Below, piece after piece: positions 37,546-46,247 of a stretch of DNA of 64,000 nt. A program made the position numbers and the translations under genes. Positions within the stretch are counted from its first letter, which is position 1. Every line of letters starts with the position of its first letter. The notes beneath the pieces are model-generated. The model had not been told where the DNA came from. It was given only the letters and a program-made list of their open reading frames with translations, and did no database searches. The DNA comes from Malonomonas rubra DSM 5091. GTDB lineage: Bacteria; Desulfobacterota; Desulfuromonadia; Desulfuromonadales; Geopsychrobacteraceae. The stretch covers positions 62,001 to 126,000 of the forward strand of contig NZ_FQZT01000007.1 in assembly GCF_900142125.1 (NCBI RefSeq), read 5' to 3'.

Positions 37546-37559
37546 TGAAATTGATTACA
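37546..37559. promoter_or_regulatory. LacI-type operator next to the regulator gene
   Basis: TGAAATTGATTACA matches the main operator at 12 of 14 positions. It lies 29 nt upstream of the regulator's start codon, a position suited to autorepression. A small hairpin GGGCTT/AAGCCC precedes it. Confidence 0.6.
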
Positions 37560-37588
37560 CAGAGGCTAGGTCTTCCAAGGAGACGAAT

Positions 37589-38584
37589 ATGAAAATTAAA
37601 GACATAGCAGAAGCTGCCGGGGTTTCAACCGCCACTGTCTCAAGAGTCCTCAGCGGCAAGCAGAATGTACGGCCGGCAGTACGCGACAAAGTGATGGCGG
37701 TAGCTCAAGAGCTGAACTACACCCCGAATCGGGCAGCCCGCAGCTTGCGGTCGCGCCGCTCAAGTTCAATCGGCCTGATCGTGGCTGATATCCAGAATCC
37801 CTTCTTCGCTTCGCTCAGTCGGGCAGTGGAAGACATTGCTCAAGCAAACGATTACAGCGTTATCCTATGCAATACAGACGAAAACCCTGAAAAGGAGAAG
37901 ATGTACCTGGAACTGATGCAGAACGAGAACGCTGCCGGCATCATTCTGGCGCCGACCGGGGAGCTGGCTCGCAACTTCCCGCAAGAGCTGGCCGATAGCG
38001 GGCCGATGGTGGTCATCGACCGTAAAGTCAATAATATTTCTGTCGACAGTGTCGTCATTGATAATTTTGATGCTGGGCAAACCCTGACCCGCCACCTGCT
38101 TGATCATGGCTACCGCCGGATTGCCGGGCTATTCGGTGCCAACAGTGTCACAGGACAAGAACGGCGCAGTGGTTTTGAAGCTGCCCTACGAGCAGCAGGG
38201 CTCGACCTGGATCAAGAGTTGATCATCGAAATTGCAGCAAAAGAAGTTGAGGGACATGCCGCCGTCAGTCGCCTTCTTGAAGCAGAAAACCCGCCGGAAG
38301 CGATCCTGACAAGTAGCGGCCTGTTGGCGACAGGCGCGTTCCGGGCAATTCGCGATAAAGAGATAGCTGTCCCGCAGAAAATTGCCTTTGCAACCTTCGA
38401 TGAATCCCCTTGGACAACCATGATCCGTCCGGCAATAACAGTCATTGAACAGCCGACCTACGCTATCGGCCAAACTGCCGGTGAGATGTTATTCAAACGC
38501 ATTAAGGATCCGGAACGCCCGACGAGACAGGTTGTTCTCTCGAGCAAACTGATTGTACGCCAGTCCTGTGGCGCGCATTCTTAA
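37589..38584 (+). CDS. LacI-family regulator of the fructose operon (FruR/Cra-like)
   Basis: The 331-residue protein has an N-terminal LacI helix-turn-helix (about 1-55: KIKDIAEAAGVSTATVSRVLSG, hinge helix with NRAARSLRSRRS) and a periplasmic-binding-protein-like effector domain (about 60-325). AAGGAG precedes the ATG. It is divergent from fruB-fruK-fruA, and three similar operator sequences lie between the two. It most likely represses the operon and itself, with a phosphorylated fructose as inducer as in FruR/Cra; the inducer is inference. A perfect-stem terminator follows. Confidence 0.9.
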   Translation: MKIKDIAEAAGVSTATVSRVLSGKQNVRPAVRDKVMAVAQELNYTPNRAARSLRSRRSSSIGLIVADIQNPFFASLSRAVEDIAQANDYSVILCNTDENPEKEKMYLELMQNENAAGIILAPTGELARNFPQELADSGPMVVIDRKVNNISVDSVVIDNFDAGQTLTRHLLDHGYRRIAGLFGANSVTGQERRSGFEAALRAAGLDLDQELIIEIAAKEVEGHAAVSRLLEAENPPEAILTSSGLLATGAFRAIRDKEIAVPQKIAFATFDESPWTTMIRPAITVIEQPTYAIGQTAGEMLFKRIKDPERPTRQVVLSSKLIVRQSCGAHS

Positions 38585-38588
38585 TGCC

Positions 38589-38645
38589 GCACCAGTAAGC
38601 AAAAACCGGCCCCTCATAGAGAGACCGGGTTTTGCTTACTGGTGC
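38589..38645. terminator. Bidirectional terminator, 16-bp perfect stem
   Basis: The arms GCACCAGTAAGCAAAA (38589-38604) and their exact complement (38630-38645) pair, and an inner CCGG/CCGG extends the stem. The T-rich arm ends serve both the regulator gene from the left and the Spy-like gene from the right. Confidence 0.85.
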
Positions 38646-38656
38646 GTTCTAACTTT

Positions 38657-39181
38657 TTAGAGACGGAAGCCTTTACCTCCACCGTGCTTCCCCTTGCCCG
38701 GCCCACTCATCAAACCGCGCAGGGTCTCAGCCTTTTCCTGCTGTTCTGGGGTCAGCAGTGCAAAAAGCTCTTCTTTCTGCTGAGCCCGCTCGACCATCTT
38801 ATCGGTTTTCAATTCGTTCAACTCGGCAACTGCAGTACGGAAGGCGCCCTCGTTAAACGGCTCAGCCTGCCGAGCTTCGCGCATCGCATCACGTGCCGCC
38901 TGCATTTCTGAACGCCCATCCTGACGCTCTTGCCAATTATTGTTCAGCAGCTGCTTGACCTGCGCCTGCTGCTCTTCGCTCAGATCAAGGATCGCTGTCA
39001 TCTTCTCCAGTCGTTGCCCAGCCCGCTCTTCATGCTGCTCGAAAGTGATTGCCTGGCGACCTTTGCCGTTGCCATCGCAGTCGCCGCTGCGGAATTTGCC
39101 GAAACCGGGAGCGGCCATGGCGATGCTGGAAGTGACGAGGGTACCGATGAGCAGAGCGGGAATCAAAACTTGCTTTTTCAT
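38657..39181 (-). CDS. Spy/CpxP-like periplasmic protein, copy 2
   Basis: The ATG at 39181 has GGAG upstream. The 174-residue protein has a signal peptide (about 1-24, ending AMAA) and a helical LTxxQ domain with LSEEQQAQVKQLL and LTPEQQEKAETLRGLM. It aligns with the Spy-like protein at 31052-31585 along its whole length (for example both have QHEERxGQRLE and AARDAMREARQAxPFNE), so they are paralogues. It lacks the N-terminal CxxxC and the terminal Cys of copy 1. The same GTAAAGTTTTGTAAA box lies 101 nt upstream, again pointing to control by the CpxRA-like system. Expected role: periplasmic chaperone or feedback inhibitor of the sensor. Confidence 0.87.
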   Translation of the reverse strand: MKKQVLIPALLIGTLVTSSIAMAAPGFGKFRSGDCDGNGKGRQAITFEQHEERAGQRLEKMTAILDLSEEQQAQVKQLLNNNWQERQDGRSEMQAARDAMREARQAEPFNEGAFRTAVAELNELKTDKMVERAQQKEELFALLTPEQQEKAETLRGLMSGPGKGKHGGGKGFRL

Positions 39182-39281
39182 AATCAATCTCCTTTTATGT
39201 TGGTGGTGTGTTGCTTGCGTTTTGATGATTCCACTCTACGGAAAAGTATCTAAAGTGTGGGTTAAGAGCTGTGCGGATGGG

Positions 39282-39296
39282 GTAAAGTTTTGTAAA
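39282..39296. promoter_or_regulatory. CpxR-type box upstream of Spy-like gene 2
   Basis: GTAAAGTTTTGTAAA is identical over all 15 bases to the box ahead of Spy-like gene 1 and at almost the same distance (101 against 103 nt) from the start codon. The region between box and gene is also similar. Confidence 0.82.
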
Positions 39297-39352
39297 CTGT
39301 CGATCGTTACTGTTAATTGCTGTGAAGAAAATCGATCAATGGAGGTCGGTGG

Positions 39353-39715
39353 ATGTTGCAGGAAAACCCTTTTGAGCGCTGGCGCTTGCTGCCGCTGAAC
39401 CAGGTCGCCGCGCTGAAATTGCGGGAAGCGGGCGAAACTCCGGACGCCGAGCGGCTACCGGTTTTTCAGTTGATGGTCTGGGGGCTGCTGAACGGAGTCA
39501 CGCCGACCCACAGGCGAACTGCTCAGGAGCTGCAGCGACTACAATACCAGAACCCGGCTGAAGCATTTACCTACCTGACCAGCAATATTCCAGGCGGTCT
39601 GCCTGAACTCCATCGGAAACTGCTGAAGCTCGCCCCGAAAGCGGCAGCATCGGAGCTGCTCGATATTCTCGATATGCGGCTGAAGGCTGATCCACGCAAT
39701 CCTTACGCATGGTGA
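39353..39715 (+). CDS. Hypothetical protein, 120 residues
   Basis: I do not recognise this protein. The ATG is preceded by GGAGG at good spacing, and the frame has normal local codon use. The product is soluble, mainly helical, rich in Leu, Ala and Pro, with no signal peptide, cysteine or membrane segment. The N-terminal half (NPFERWRLLPLNQVAAL) and the tail (LLDILDMRLKADPRNPYAW) are both amphipathic. It is transcribed divergently from Spy-like gene 2, close to that gene's CpxR-type box, so it might share the control region; this is speculation. Confidence 0.65.
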   Translation: MLQENPFERWRLLPLNQVAALKLREAGETPDAERLPVFQLMVWGLLNGVTPTHRRTAQELQRLQYQNPAEAFTYLTSNIPGGLPELHRKLLKLAPKAAASELLDILDMRLKADPRNPYAW

Positions 39716-39731
39716 TCTGACAAAGAGTGGA

Positions 39732-39764
39732 GAAAAAAATTGACGCCCCGCGAAGCAGGGCGTC
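39732..39764 (-). terminator. Terminator of the small minus-strand gene
   Basis: On the minus strand GACGCCC/GGGCGTC with a 9-nt loop is followed by AATTTTTTTCTCC. It begins 20 nt past the stop codon of the gene at 39784-40017. On the plus strand the hairpin lacks a T-run. Confidence 0.8.
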
Positions 39765-39783
39765 GATGGGTCAAGCTATATTA

Positions 39784-40017
39784 TCAGAAGCCTTTTTTTA
39801 TGTTGATCTTGGGCTCCTGTAAGCCAACCTTGCGTTTCTTGTTTTCATCCAGGATCGCTTCTGCCAACTGCACCCACTCTTCCCAGGAGCCTTCGGCTGC
39901 AAGCCTGTCATTGGCTGGCGACCAACCAATGTACCAATTTTCTCTTGGGTCGCCGCTGATCACCAGACGATTTCCCCCCACCTGATCATTTTTTTCCGAT
40001 TCACACACTTTCAACAT
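39784..40017 (-). CDS. Small hypothetical protein, 77 residues
   Basis: This short protein is not recognised. The ATG at 40017 has AGGTTGAG just upstream; the frame is open to an ATG at 40080, but that start has no Shine-Dalgarno. The product is acidic to neutral and soluble, with two Trp in NWYIGWSPANDRL and a Trp-rich helix GSWEEWVQLAEAILDENKKRK. The pattern suggests a small globular domain. It stands alone between an efflux operon and a divergent hypothetical gene and has its own terminator, which supports it being real. Confidence 0.6.
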   Translation of the reverse strand: MLKVCESEKNDQVGGNRLVISGDPRENWYIGWSPANDRLAAEGSWEEWVQLAEAILDENKKRKVGLQEPKINIKKGF

Positions 40018-40255
40018 CTCAACCTCTCGATCTTGCAACATTGCTGCAGAGCCATTACAAAACTGCCATCTACTTTTCATTTCAGATTTGTTAATGAACT
40101 TGTAGCTTCAGCCTTTATAACGCAGTCCGATCGAAAAAGTTGACAAAAAAATTTTATTTGCTCAAAAAACTGTTGCTAAAGCCGCATTTTAACGGGGTTT
40201 AACAACTTAAAAAATCAAGAAACGAACATTCTTTGTATATACAAAAATACGATTA

Positions 40256-43200
40256 TCAGGATCTTTCCACCCCTTCCTGAGGCGCCAAAAAGTGTGATTC
40301 TAATGCTTTTTCTTTATCTTTCTCTGTCTGCCCAAAAAGCTTGCGCACATCCTCTACGATCAGGTAGAGGCAAGGTACCAACAGCAGTGCGATCAGGGTC
40401 GCGAAGAGAATACCGAAGCCGAGCGAGATCGCCATCGGGATGAGAAAGCGCGCTTGCCGCGATGTTTCGAAGATCATCGGCATCAAGCCACAGAAGGTTG
40501 TCAGAGTCGTCAGCAGAATCGGCCGGAAACGCAGGATGCCAGCTTCAACCACGGCGGCAAAAGCGGGCTCCCCTTTCCGCTGTCGACGATTGGCAAAATC
40601 GATCAGCACCAACGAGTCGTTGACCACAACCCCGGATAGCGCGACCACGCCGAACATGCTCATGACACTCAAACTGTAACCGAGCAACAGGTGGCCGATG
40701 ACCGCCCCGACAATACCGAAGGGGATACAGGCCATGATGATCATCGGCTGCATGTAACTCCGGAACGGAATCGCCAGCAGCGCGTAAATCAGCAACATCG
40801 CCAAACCGAGGCCGGTATAGAGACTGGTCATGCTTTCAGCCATATCGGCCTGCCGACCAGAAAAAGCGTAGCTCAACCCCGGGTAACGGTCCGCAAGTTG
40901 CGGGAGTTCGGCCGCCTGCAGTTCACTCTTGATCTGCCCGGCCATGCTAACCGGACGCACATCGGCCATCACGGTGATCACCCGGCGACCGTTCTCCCGG
41001 TCAATGCTGGTATATGCCCGACCACGCTCGATATCGACCGCTTCCCGCAAGGGGATTTCAATCCCCGCGGCGTTGCGCAGGATCATTTCCTCCAGGTCAT
41101 ACTCAGAAATCCGTTCGGCCTTCGGCCACCTCACCGTGACCGTTACTTCATTGCGGCCACGCTGTTGCTGCAGAACCTCTGCGCCGCTGTAAGCATGACG
41201 TACCTGGGTGGCAACCTCTTTCGCCGTCAGTCCAAGAGCCAAACCTTCCGCCCGCATGCTGAAATCAAGCTGCTCCTTGCCCGGGGCAAAGCCATCGTCG
41301 ACATCTTTGACAATGGCGTAACCGGAGAGGCTCTCGGCCAATTCCTGCCCCGCTTGTTCCAGGGTCGACAGATCGGTGTGGCTGAGCTCAATCCGCAGCG
41401 CCTTGCCAGAACCGGGGCCGCCCGAATCGGACAGGAAAGAGATCGACTCCAACCCGCTGATGTCGCCGGTCACCTGGCGCCATTCCTGGATGAATTGCGC
41501 CGTCGGGATGACCCGCTTCTCCGGATCAGCCAGGTAAACCATAATATCCAGGGTGTGGCTGCCCGAGGTTCCGTTAACACTGCGGCCCAAGTCGGCAAAG
41601 GTCCCGATAACCAGCTGATCCTGTTCGTACTTTGCCGCCACCTCGGCAGCGCTGGCCAGCAAGCGATCGCGCACCGCTTCGGTCTGTTCGACGGCCGAGC
41701 CGTACGGCAGCACCACCTGGGCCCGGGCATAATCGGATTCGATCTTCGGGAACATCGTCATGCCCATCCGGCCACTGATAACCAGTGAGGTAATCAAAAT
41801 CAGGATGGCAACAGCAGCGCTGAGCGTCAGGTAACGATTGCGCAGCAGCACCTGCAGAAATGGTGCGTAGCGCTGTTCAATCAATCGGCTGAACCCCTGA
41901 CTGAAACCTTGCTGCCACTGGTGCAGCCGACCGAGAATCCCCCCGTGCCGATTCTGCCTCATGTGGGCTAAATGGGCCGGCAGAACAAACAAGGATTCAA
42001 TCAGCGAAACCAGAAAAACGATGATGACAACCACCGGAATTGCCCGGAAGATTTTTCCCATGGTACCGGGAACAAAATAGAGCGGCATGAAAGCGACGAC
42101 GTTGGTCAGGATACTGAAGGTCACCGGCATGGAGACTTCACGCGCTCCAGCAATCGCAGCCCGCAGCGGAGGCAGGCCCTGCTGGCGGAACTTGTAAACA
42201 TTTTCGCCAACAACGATGGCATCATCGACAACGATACCCAGGGCAACGATAAAGGCGAACATCGAGATCATGTTGATGCTCATCCCCAACCACGGCAGCA
42301 CCAGAAAAGCGCCGAGGAAGGAAATCGGGATCCCCATGGTGACCCAGAAAGCGAGGCGGCTTTCAAGAAAGATTGCCAGCAGGATCAGCACCAGCGACAA
42401 GCCGAGGTAGGCGTTGCCGAGCAACAGATCGAGGCGCTGCTCAAAAATCTTTGAACGATCACTGCGGATCGAGATATCCACACCGGGCGGTAGCTGCTGC
42501 CGGAAGCTCTCCATCTCGCTTTTGGCAGCGGCCGCGACCACGATCGGGGTCTGCTCACCAACCCGAAAGACCTCGATACGGACGGCACGCTTGCCATTGT
42601 ACTCGGCATAACGCTCGCTCTCTTCAAAGCCGTCCTTGATTTCTGCAATGTCCTCCAGCAACAACTGGCTGCCATTGTTGTCGGTGTAGATCGGCACCTT
42701 GGCAAAATCGCTGCCGTAATCGCGCCCCTCCTGCATCCGCATCAGGATTTCACCGCCAGCCGCTTTTATCCCGCCACCAGGCAGTTCGACCGTCGCCGCA
42801 CTGAGCGTCTGCGCCACCTGCTGCAGGGTCAGGTTGTAAGCGCGCAGTTTCTCCTGGGGAATCTCGATGGCAATTTCCAGGTCACGGGTGCCGGACAGTT
42901 CGACCTGGGTGATCTCGGAATTCTGCAGCAGGGCGGTGCGAAAATCGTCGGCCAGGTTGTGCAGAACCTGCTCGCTCTGATCGCCGAAAAGAACGAACTC
43001 AATCACGTCCCGCTTGCGGGCCGCGATCTCGACATTCGGTTCGTCCGCCTCTTCCGGGAAAGTACTGATGCGATCAACTTCGTTCTGAATATCCTGTGCC
43101 AGCTTCTGCAGGTTGCTGCCGTTGAGCATGGTCACCATCACCGTGCCCCGTCCCTCGGTCGCACTGGAACTGATCTCGTCGACCCCTTCCAAACCGCTGA

Positions 43201-43435
43201 CCGATTCTTCGATCGCCAGCACGATCCCCTGCTCCACTTCCTCGGGGCTGGCACCGCTGTAGCTGACGCTGATGTTGACCTGGTCGGAGTCAAACTCCGG
43301 AAAAACTTCCTGCTTGATCTGCCCCATGAAGAACAGGCCACCCACCAACAGCACCAGCATCAGCAGGTTGGCGGCAACCGCGTTGCTCGCCATCCAGGCA
43401 ATCGGGCCTTTGGGATTATCCAACCGATCATTCAT
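40256..43435 (-). CDS. RND multidrug efflux permease (AcrB/MdtB class)
   Basis: The 1059-residue protein has the full RND transporter plan: TM1 (about 19-38), a periplasmic loop, TM2-6 (about 335-490), TM7 (about 545), a second loop, and TM8-12. The signature GIVVDDAIVVGENVYK has the paired Asp residues of the proton relay in TM4, and the second repeat has VVVNDSLVLIDFANRR. It exchanges protons for drugs, bile-salt-like compounds or metals; substrate is not evident. The start overlaps the adaptor gene by 8 nt. The operon order is outer-membrane factor, adaptor, pump. It is divergent from the CpxRA-like genes, so envelope-stress control is possible. Confidence 0.93.
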   Translation of the reverse strand: MNDRLDNPKGPIAWMASNAVAANLLMLVLLVGGLFFMGQIKQEVFPEFDSDQVNISVSYSGASPEEVEQGIVLAIEESVSGLEGVDEISSSATEGRGTVMVTMLNGSNLQKLAQDIQNEVDRISTFPEEADEPNVEIAARKRDVIEFVLFGDQSEQVLHNLADDFRTALLQNSEITQVELSGTRDLEIAIEIPQEKLRAYNLTLQQVAQTLSAATVELPGGGIKAAGGEILMRMQEGRDYGSDFAKVPIYTDNNGSQLLLEDIAEIKDGFEESERYAEYNGKRAVRIEVFRVGEQTPIVVAAAAKSEMESFRQQLPPGVDISIRSDRSKIFEQRLDLLLGNAYLGLSLVLILLAIFLESRLAFWVTMGIPISFLGAFLVLPWLGMSINMISMFAFIVALGIVVDDAIVVGENVYKFRQQGLPPLRAAIAGAREVSMPVTFSILTNVVAFMPLYFVPGTMGKIFRAIPVVVIIVFLVSLIESLFVLPAHLAHMRQNRHGGILGRLHQWQQGFSQGFSRLIEQRYAPFLQVLLRNRYLTLSAAVAILILITSLVISGRMGMTMFPKIESDYARAQVVLPYGSAVEQTEAVRDRLLASAAEVAAKYEQDQLVIGTFADLGRSVNGTSGSHTLDIMVYLADPEKRVIPTAQFIQEWRQVTGDISGLESISFLSDSGGPGSGKALRIELSHTDLSTLEQAGQELAESLSGYAIVKDVDDGFAPGKEQLDFSMRAEGLALGLTAKEVATQVRHAYSGAEVLQQQRGRNEVTVTVRWPKAERISEYDLEEMILRNAAGIEIPLREAVDIERGRAYTSIDRENGRRVITVMADVRPVSMAGQIKSELQAAELPQLADRYPGLSYAFSGRQADMAESMTSLYTGLGLAMLLIYALLAIPFRSYMQPMIIMACIPFGIVGAVIGHLLLGYSLSVMSMFGVVALSGVVVNDSLVLIDFANRRQRKGEPAFAAVVEAGILRFRPILLTTLTTFCGLMPMIFETSRQARFLIPMAISLGFGILFATLIALLLVPCLYLIVEDVRKLFGQTEKDKEKALESHFLAPQEGVERS

Positions 43436-44678
43436 GATCAGGCTCCTGCGGCTGCTGCCTTTTTTTCGGCTGACCTTCTTCCAGGCGCAGCTGCATACCG
43501 CTGACGGCGCTGCCCAGATTGCTGGTCACCAGCCTGGAGTTCGCTGGCAGATTATTACGCAGCAACACCCGTTCACTGTCGCGCCAGAGCACATCGGCAG
43601 CAGTGATCTGCAGGCGACCCTCTTCATCGACCAGCCAGATCTGGTTGCCGTCATGCAGCGCCGAGCGAGGAATACTGACAACATCATCCAGCATCTTCCC
43701 ATCGATTTTGACCCGGACATATTCACCAAGCAGCAGAGGCTCTCTTTTTGCAGCCGGTTTCTTGAGGTCGAGAGGGTCATCCACCTCGACCAGCAGACGC
43801 GCCATACGCCCCTGTTCTTCGAGGTCACCGAGCAGTTTGATGACCGTGCCGACCTTCCACTTATCTCCGCTGTGAATCTGTACCAGCGAGCCCTCTGCAC
43901 CCTCCTTCTGCGGAATATCGATCCAACCCAGACGATCGACCGGCAGAGAGATCTGGACCCAGTAGCGATCAGTGCCAACCAGGGTGGCGACACTCTGCTG
44001 AACCGACAGATAGCCGCCTGGCTCAGCGGTTTTCGCTGTTACCAACGCGTTGAAAGGTGCGTAGAGCACGGTGCGCTGCAGATTCAGCTCCGCCTGGGCC
44101 AGTTCGGCACGAGCAGACTTGTACTCCGCCTGGGCTTTCAACAGATGAGGCTTACGCAGCGCCAGCTCTTTATCCTTTTCGCTGGCGTTCTCTCTGCCGT
44201 CGTACAACTCCCACTCCTGCAGGGCAATCTCCTGGTTTCCTTCTTCGATCGCCAGCGCGTAAGCGGCGTCGGCAACTTTGCTTTCAGCCTGAGCCACTGC
44301 CAGCTGGTAATCAGCCGGTTCCAGCATCAACAGCTTGTCTCCGTATGTGATGCGGCTGCCGAGCTGAAAGTTTTTGTGCACACCGACAATCCGGCCACTC
44401 ACTTCCGCTTGCAGGTTCAATTCCGTGGCCGGAATGACCGTGCCCATGGCGGAAATCGTCACCTGCTCAATGGACGCTTCCAACAGACGGGTCACGACCA
44501 GCGGGGCCTCCTTGACCGGCTTTTTTCGGTTCGCTTTCGGGGTGCTTTTAACAATATAGGCTCCGGTCGCCAGTGCCGAAGCCAGGATCAACACAATCGC
44601 CAGCAGGGTCAGAACCGTTTTTTTGCCGTTCTTCTGACCTTTTGCCGAAGCAGGTCGATTGTTTTCAGAAACATTCAT
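43428..44678 (-). CDS. Periplasmic adaptor (membrane fusion protein) of the RND pump
   Basis: The 416-residue protein has an N-terminal membrane anchor (about 21-43), a lipoyl-like half motif (LNLQAEVSGRIVGVHKNFQLG), a long alpha hairpin (about 115-190) and the second lipoyl half (LYAPFNALVTAKTAEPGGYL). A beta-barrel domain and a membrane-proximal domain follow. This is the HlyD/AcrA adaptor layout. It bridges the RND permease and the TolC-like channel. The start codon overlaps the stop of the upstream outer-membrane gene by 4 nt (ATGA), and its end overlaps the permease start by 8 nt, so all three are translationally coupled. Confidence 0.93.
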   Translation of the reverse strand: MNVSENNRPASAKGQKNGKKTVLTLLAIVLILASALATGAYIVKSTPKANRKKPVKEAPLVVTRLLEASIEQVTISAMGTVIPATELNLQAEVSGRIVGVHKNFQLGSRITYGDKLLMLEPADYQLAVAQAESKVADAAYALAIEEGNQEIALQEWELYDGRENASEKDKELALRKPHLLKAQAEYKSARAELAQAELNLQRTVLYAPFNALVTAKTAEPGGYLSVQQSVATLVGTDRYWVQISLPVDRLGWIDIPQKEGAEGSLVQIHSGDKWKVGTVIKLLGDLEEQGRMARLLVEVDDPLDLKKPAAKREPLLLGEYVRVKIDGKMLDDVVSIPRSALHDGNQIWLVDEEGRLQITAADVLWRDSERVLLRNNLPANSRLVTSNLGSAVSGMQLRLEEGQPKKRQQPQEPDHE

Positions 44679-46066
44679 AGTTTCACCTCAAGTTGCTGCA
44701 CCGGCAGCTGTTCGCTCCAGTCACCCCCCAAGGCACGGTGGAGGCTGACACGATTACTCAAAAGATCGAGCCGTTGATTAAGGAGATCCTGCTGCAATTG
44801 TTCAACATTCTGCAGCTCGGTCAGAACCGGCAGATAGGTACTCTGTCCTTTCAGATAACGGTTCTTCGCAACAGCCAAAGCTTTTTTCGCGATTTCCAGT
44901 TGATGCAGCAAGGCATTGAGCTCTTCCTGTAATTTCTGTTCGCTGACCAGCGCATCCTCCACTTCGCGGATAGCGGTCAGAACGCTTTGCTGGTAGCCCG
45001 CCACCTCTTCGGCAAGAACTGCTTTCTGCCGCTCAACCTCCGCTTTACGCTTGCCACTGTCAAGCAACGGGGCAGACAGATTCTGTGCCAGATTAAGCAG
45101 CCAGTTATCAAACAGTTCAGAGAAATCGCCGCTGGTCGTTGCAGAAGCGGTCAGCTTCAGAGCCGGCAACCGATCGGCCTTGGCGACTGTCAGGTCCAGG
45201 CCAGCGGCTTGCAGGCGCAATGCAGCCGCCCGGACATCAGGTCGCTGCCGTAGCAGGTCAGCGGGAAGTCCCAAGGCGGGCAAAGGGTGCAGTTGCGGAA
45301 GGGTGACTTCGGTCAATACCAGCGGCTGCTGTGGGCTGTTGCCGAGCAACAGGGCCAACTCGTGACGCAACAGTTGCTCCTGTTTCTGCAACGCCGGGAG
45401 CCTGGTCTGCAGTGCGGCGATCGCTTCCTGTTGTTGCAGCAGATCAAGGGCTGTCGATTGTGATTTACGGAAGCGCAGGTCGATCAGCCGCAGGTATTCC
45501 CGCGATGTTTGCAGCTGCTGGTCAAGCAACTGCTGCTGGCCGATCTGTGTCAGCAGCGACAGCCAGCTGTCGGTCACTTCCGCCGCCAGGCTGATGGCAG
45601 CAGTTTGCAGATCCTCCCGTGTTGCCAGCTCTTCTTTCTGCTGGCTCTCAACCTCCGCTGCCACCCGGCCCCAGAGATCAAGCTCGAAACTGCTGCTCAA
45701 GCCGAGAGAATAGCTTTCATCGTCTGTCGTCATACCACTGCTGCGCTGACGGCTGTTTTCGTGGCCGGCGCTCAGGGACAGGTCGGGACGCTGACTACTC
45801 CGGCTCTGCCGTGACAAGCTCTGCGCCTGCAGCAGGCGCGCCCAGGCTTGGCGCAGGGTCAGGTTGTCGTTCAGCGCTTCATCGATCAGCCGGTCCAGAT
45901 CAGCGGAAGCGAAACTCTGCCACCAGCGCCCCGGTACCACTTCGCTGCCGACAGTCGAATAGTTCTGCGGCGGCTCGACCATCTCCTGCGGCTGCAGCTC
46001 AACCCTGAAGGGGCTGCAGGCATTCAAAAACAGCAACAGCAGCAGGCCAGGAATGTTCCATCTCAT
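44675..46066 (-). CDS. Outer-membrane efflux lipoprotein (TolC/NodT family)
   Basis: The 463-residue protein starts with a lipoprotein signal (LLLLFLNAC, Cys17) and has two repeats of the outer-membrane efflux domain, rich in long helices with Gln and Leu. Typical stretches are LIDEALNDNLTLRQAWARL in the first repeat and LPALGLPADLLRQRPDVRAAALRLQAA in the second. It forms the trimeric outer-membrane exit duct for the RND pump encoded downstream. It leads the operon; the intergenic region before it (46067-46247) is shared with the CpxR-like gene and contains a CpxR-type box. Confidence 0.93.
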   Translation of the reverse strand: MRWNIPGLLLLLFLNACSPFRVELQPQEMVEPPQNYSTVGSEVVPGRWWQSFASADLDRLIDEALNDNLTLRQAWARLLQAQSLSRQSRSSQRPDLSLSAGHENSRQRSSGMTTDDESYSLGLSSSFELDLWGRVAAEVESQQKEELATREDLQTAAISLAAEVTDSWLSLLTQIGQQQLLDQQLQTSREYLRLIDLRFRKSQSTALDLLQQQEAIAALQTRLPALQKQEQLLRHELALLLGNSPQQPLVLTEVTLPQLHPLPALGLPADLLRQRPDVRAAALRLQAAGLDLTVAKADRLPALKLTASATTSGDFSELFDNWLLNLAQNLSAPLLDSGKRKAEVERQKAVLAEEVAGYQQSVLTAIREVEDALVSEQKLQEELNALLHQLEIAKKALAVAKNRYLKGQSTYLPVLTELQNVEQLQQDLLNQRLDLLSNRVSLHRALGGDWSEQLPVQQLEVKL

Positions 46067-46153
46067 AGTTATCCATCCTTCGAAACGTTCACATGAATGT
46101 TGTTATGATACGCTTTCGCCAAAACTTTTGGTGTTAAATAGCAATTTCATTTT

Positions 46154-46168
46154 GTAAAGTTTCGTAAA
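46154..46168. promoter_or_regulatory. CpxR-type box between efflux operon and cpxR
   Basis: GTAAAGTTTCGTAAA differs by one spacer base from the boxes ahead of the two Spy-like genes. It lies 80 nt before the cpxR start and 88 nt before the efflux operon. A degenerate inverse copy, TTTAA-N5-TTTAC, is at 46186-46200. Autoregulation of cpxRA and co-control of the efflux operon are both possible. Confidence 0.78.
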
Positions 46169-46247
46169 GATTTAAGCTCACCGGCTTTAAAATTCTTTAC
46201 AGCACCGGCAGGTTATTTTTCGCTATGATGTCAAACATAGGAGAAAA

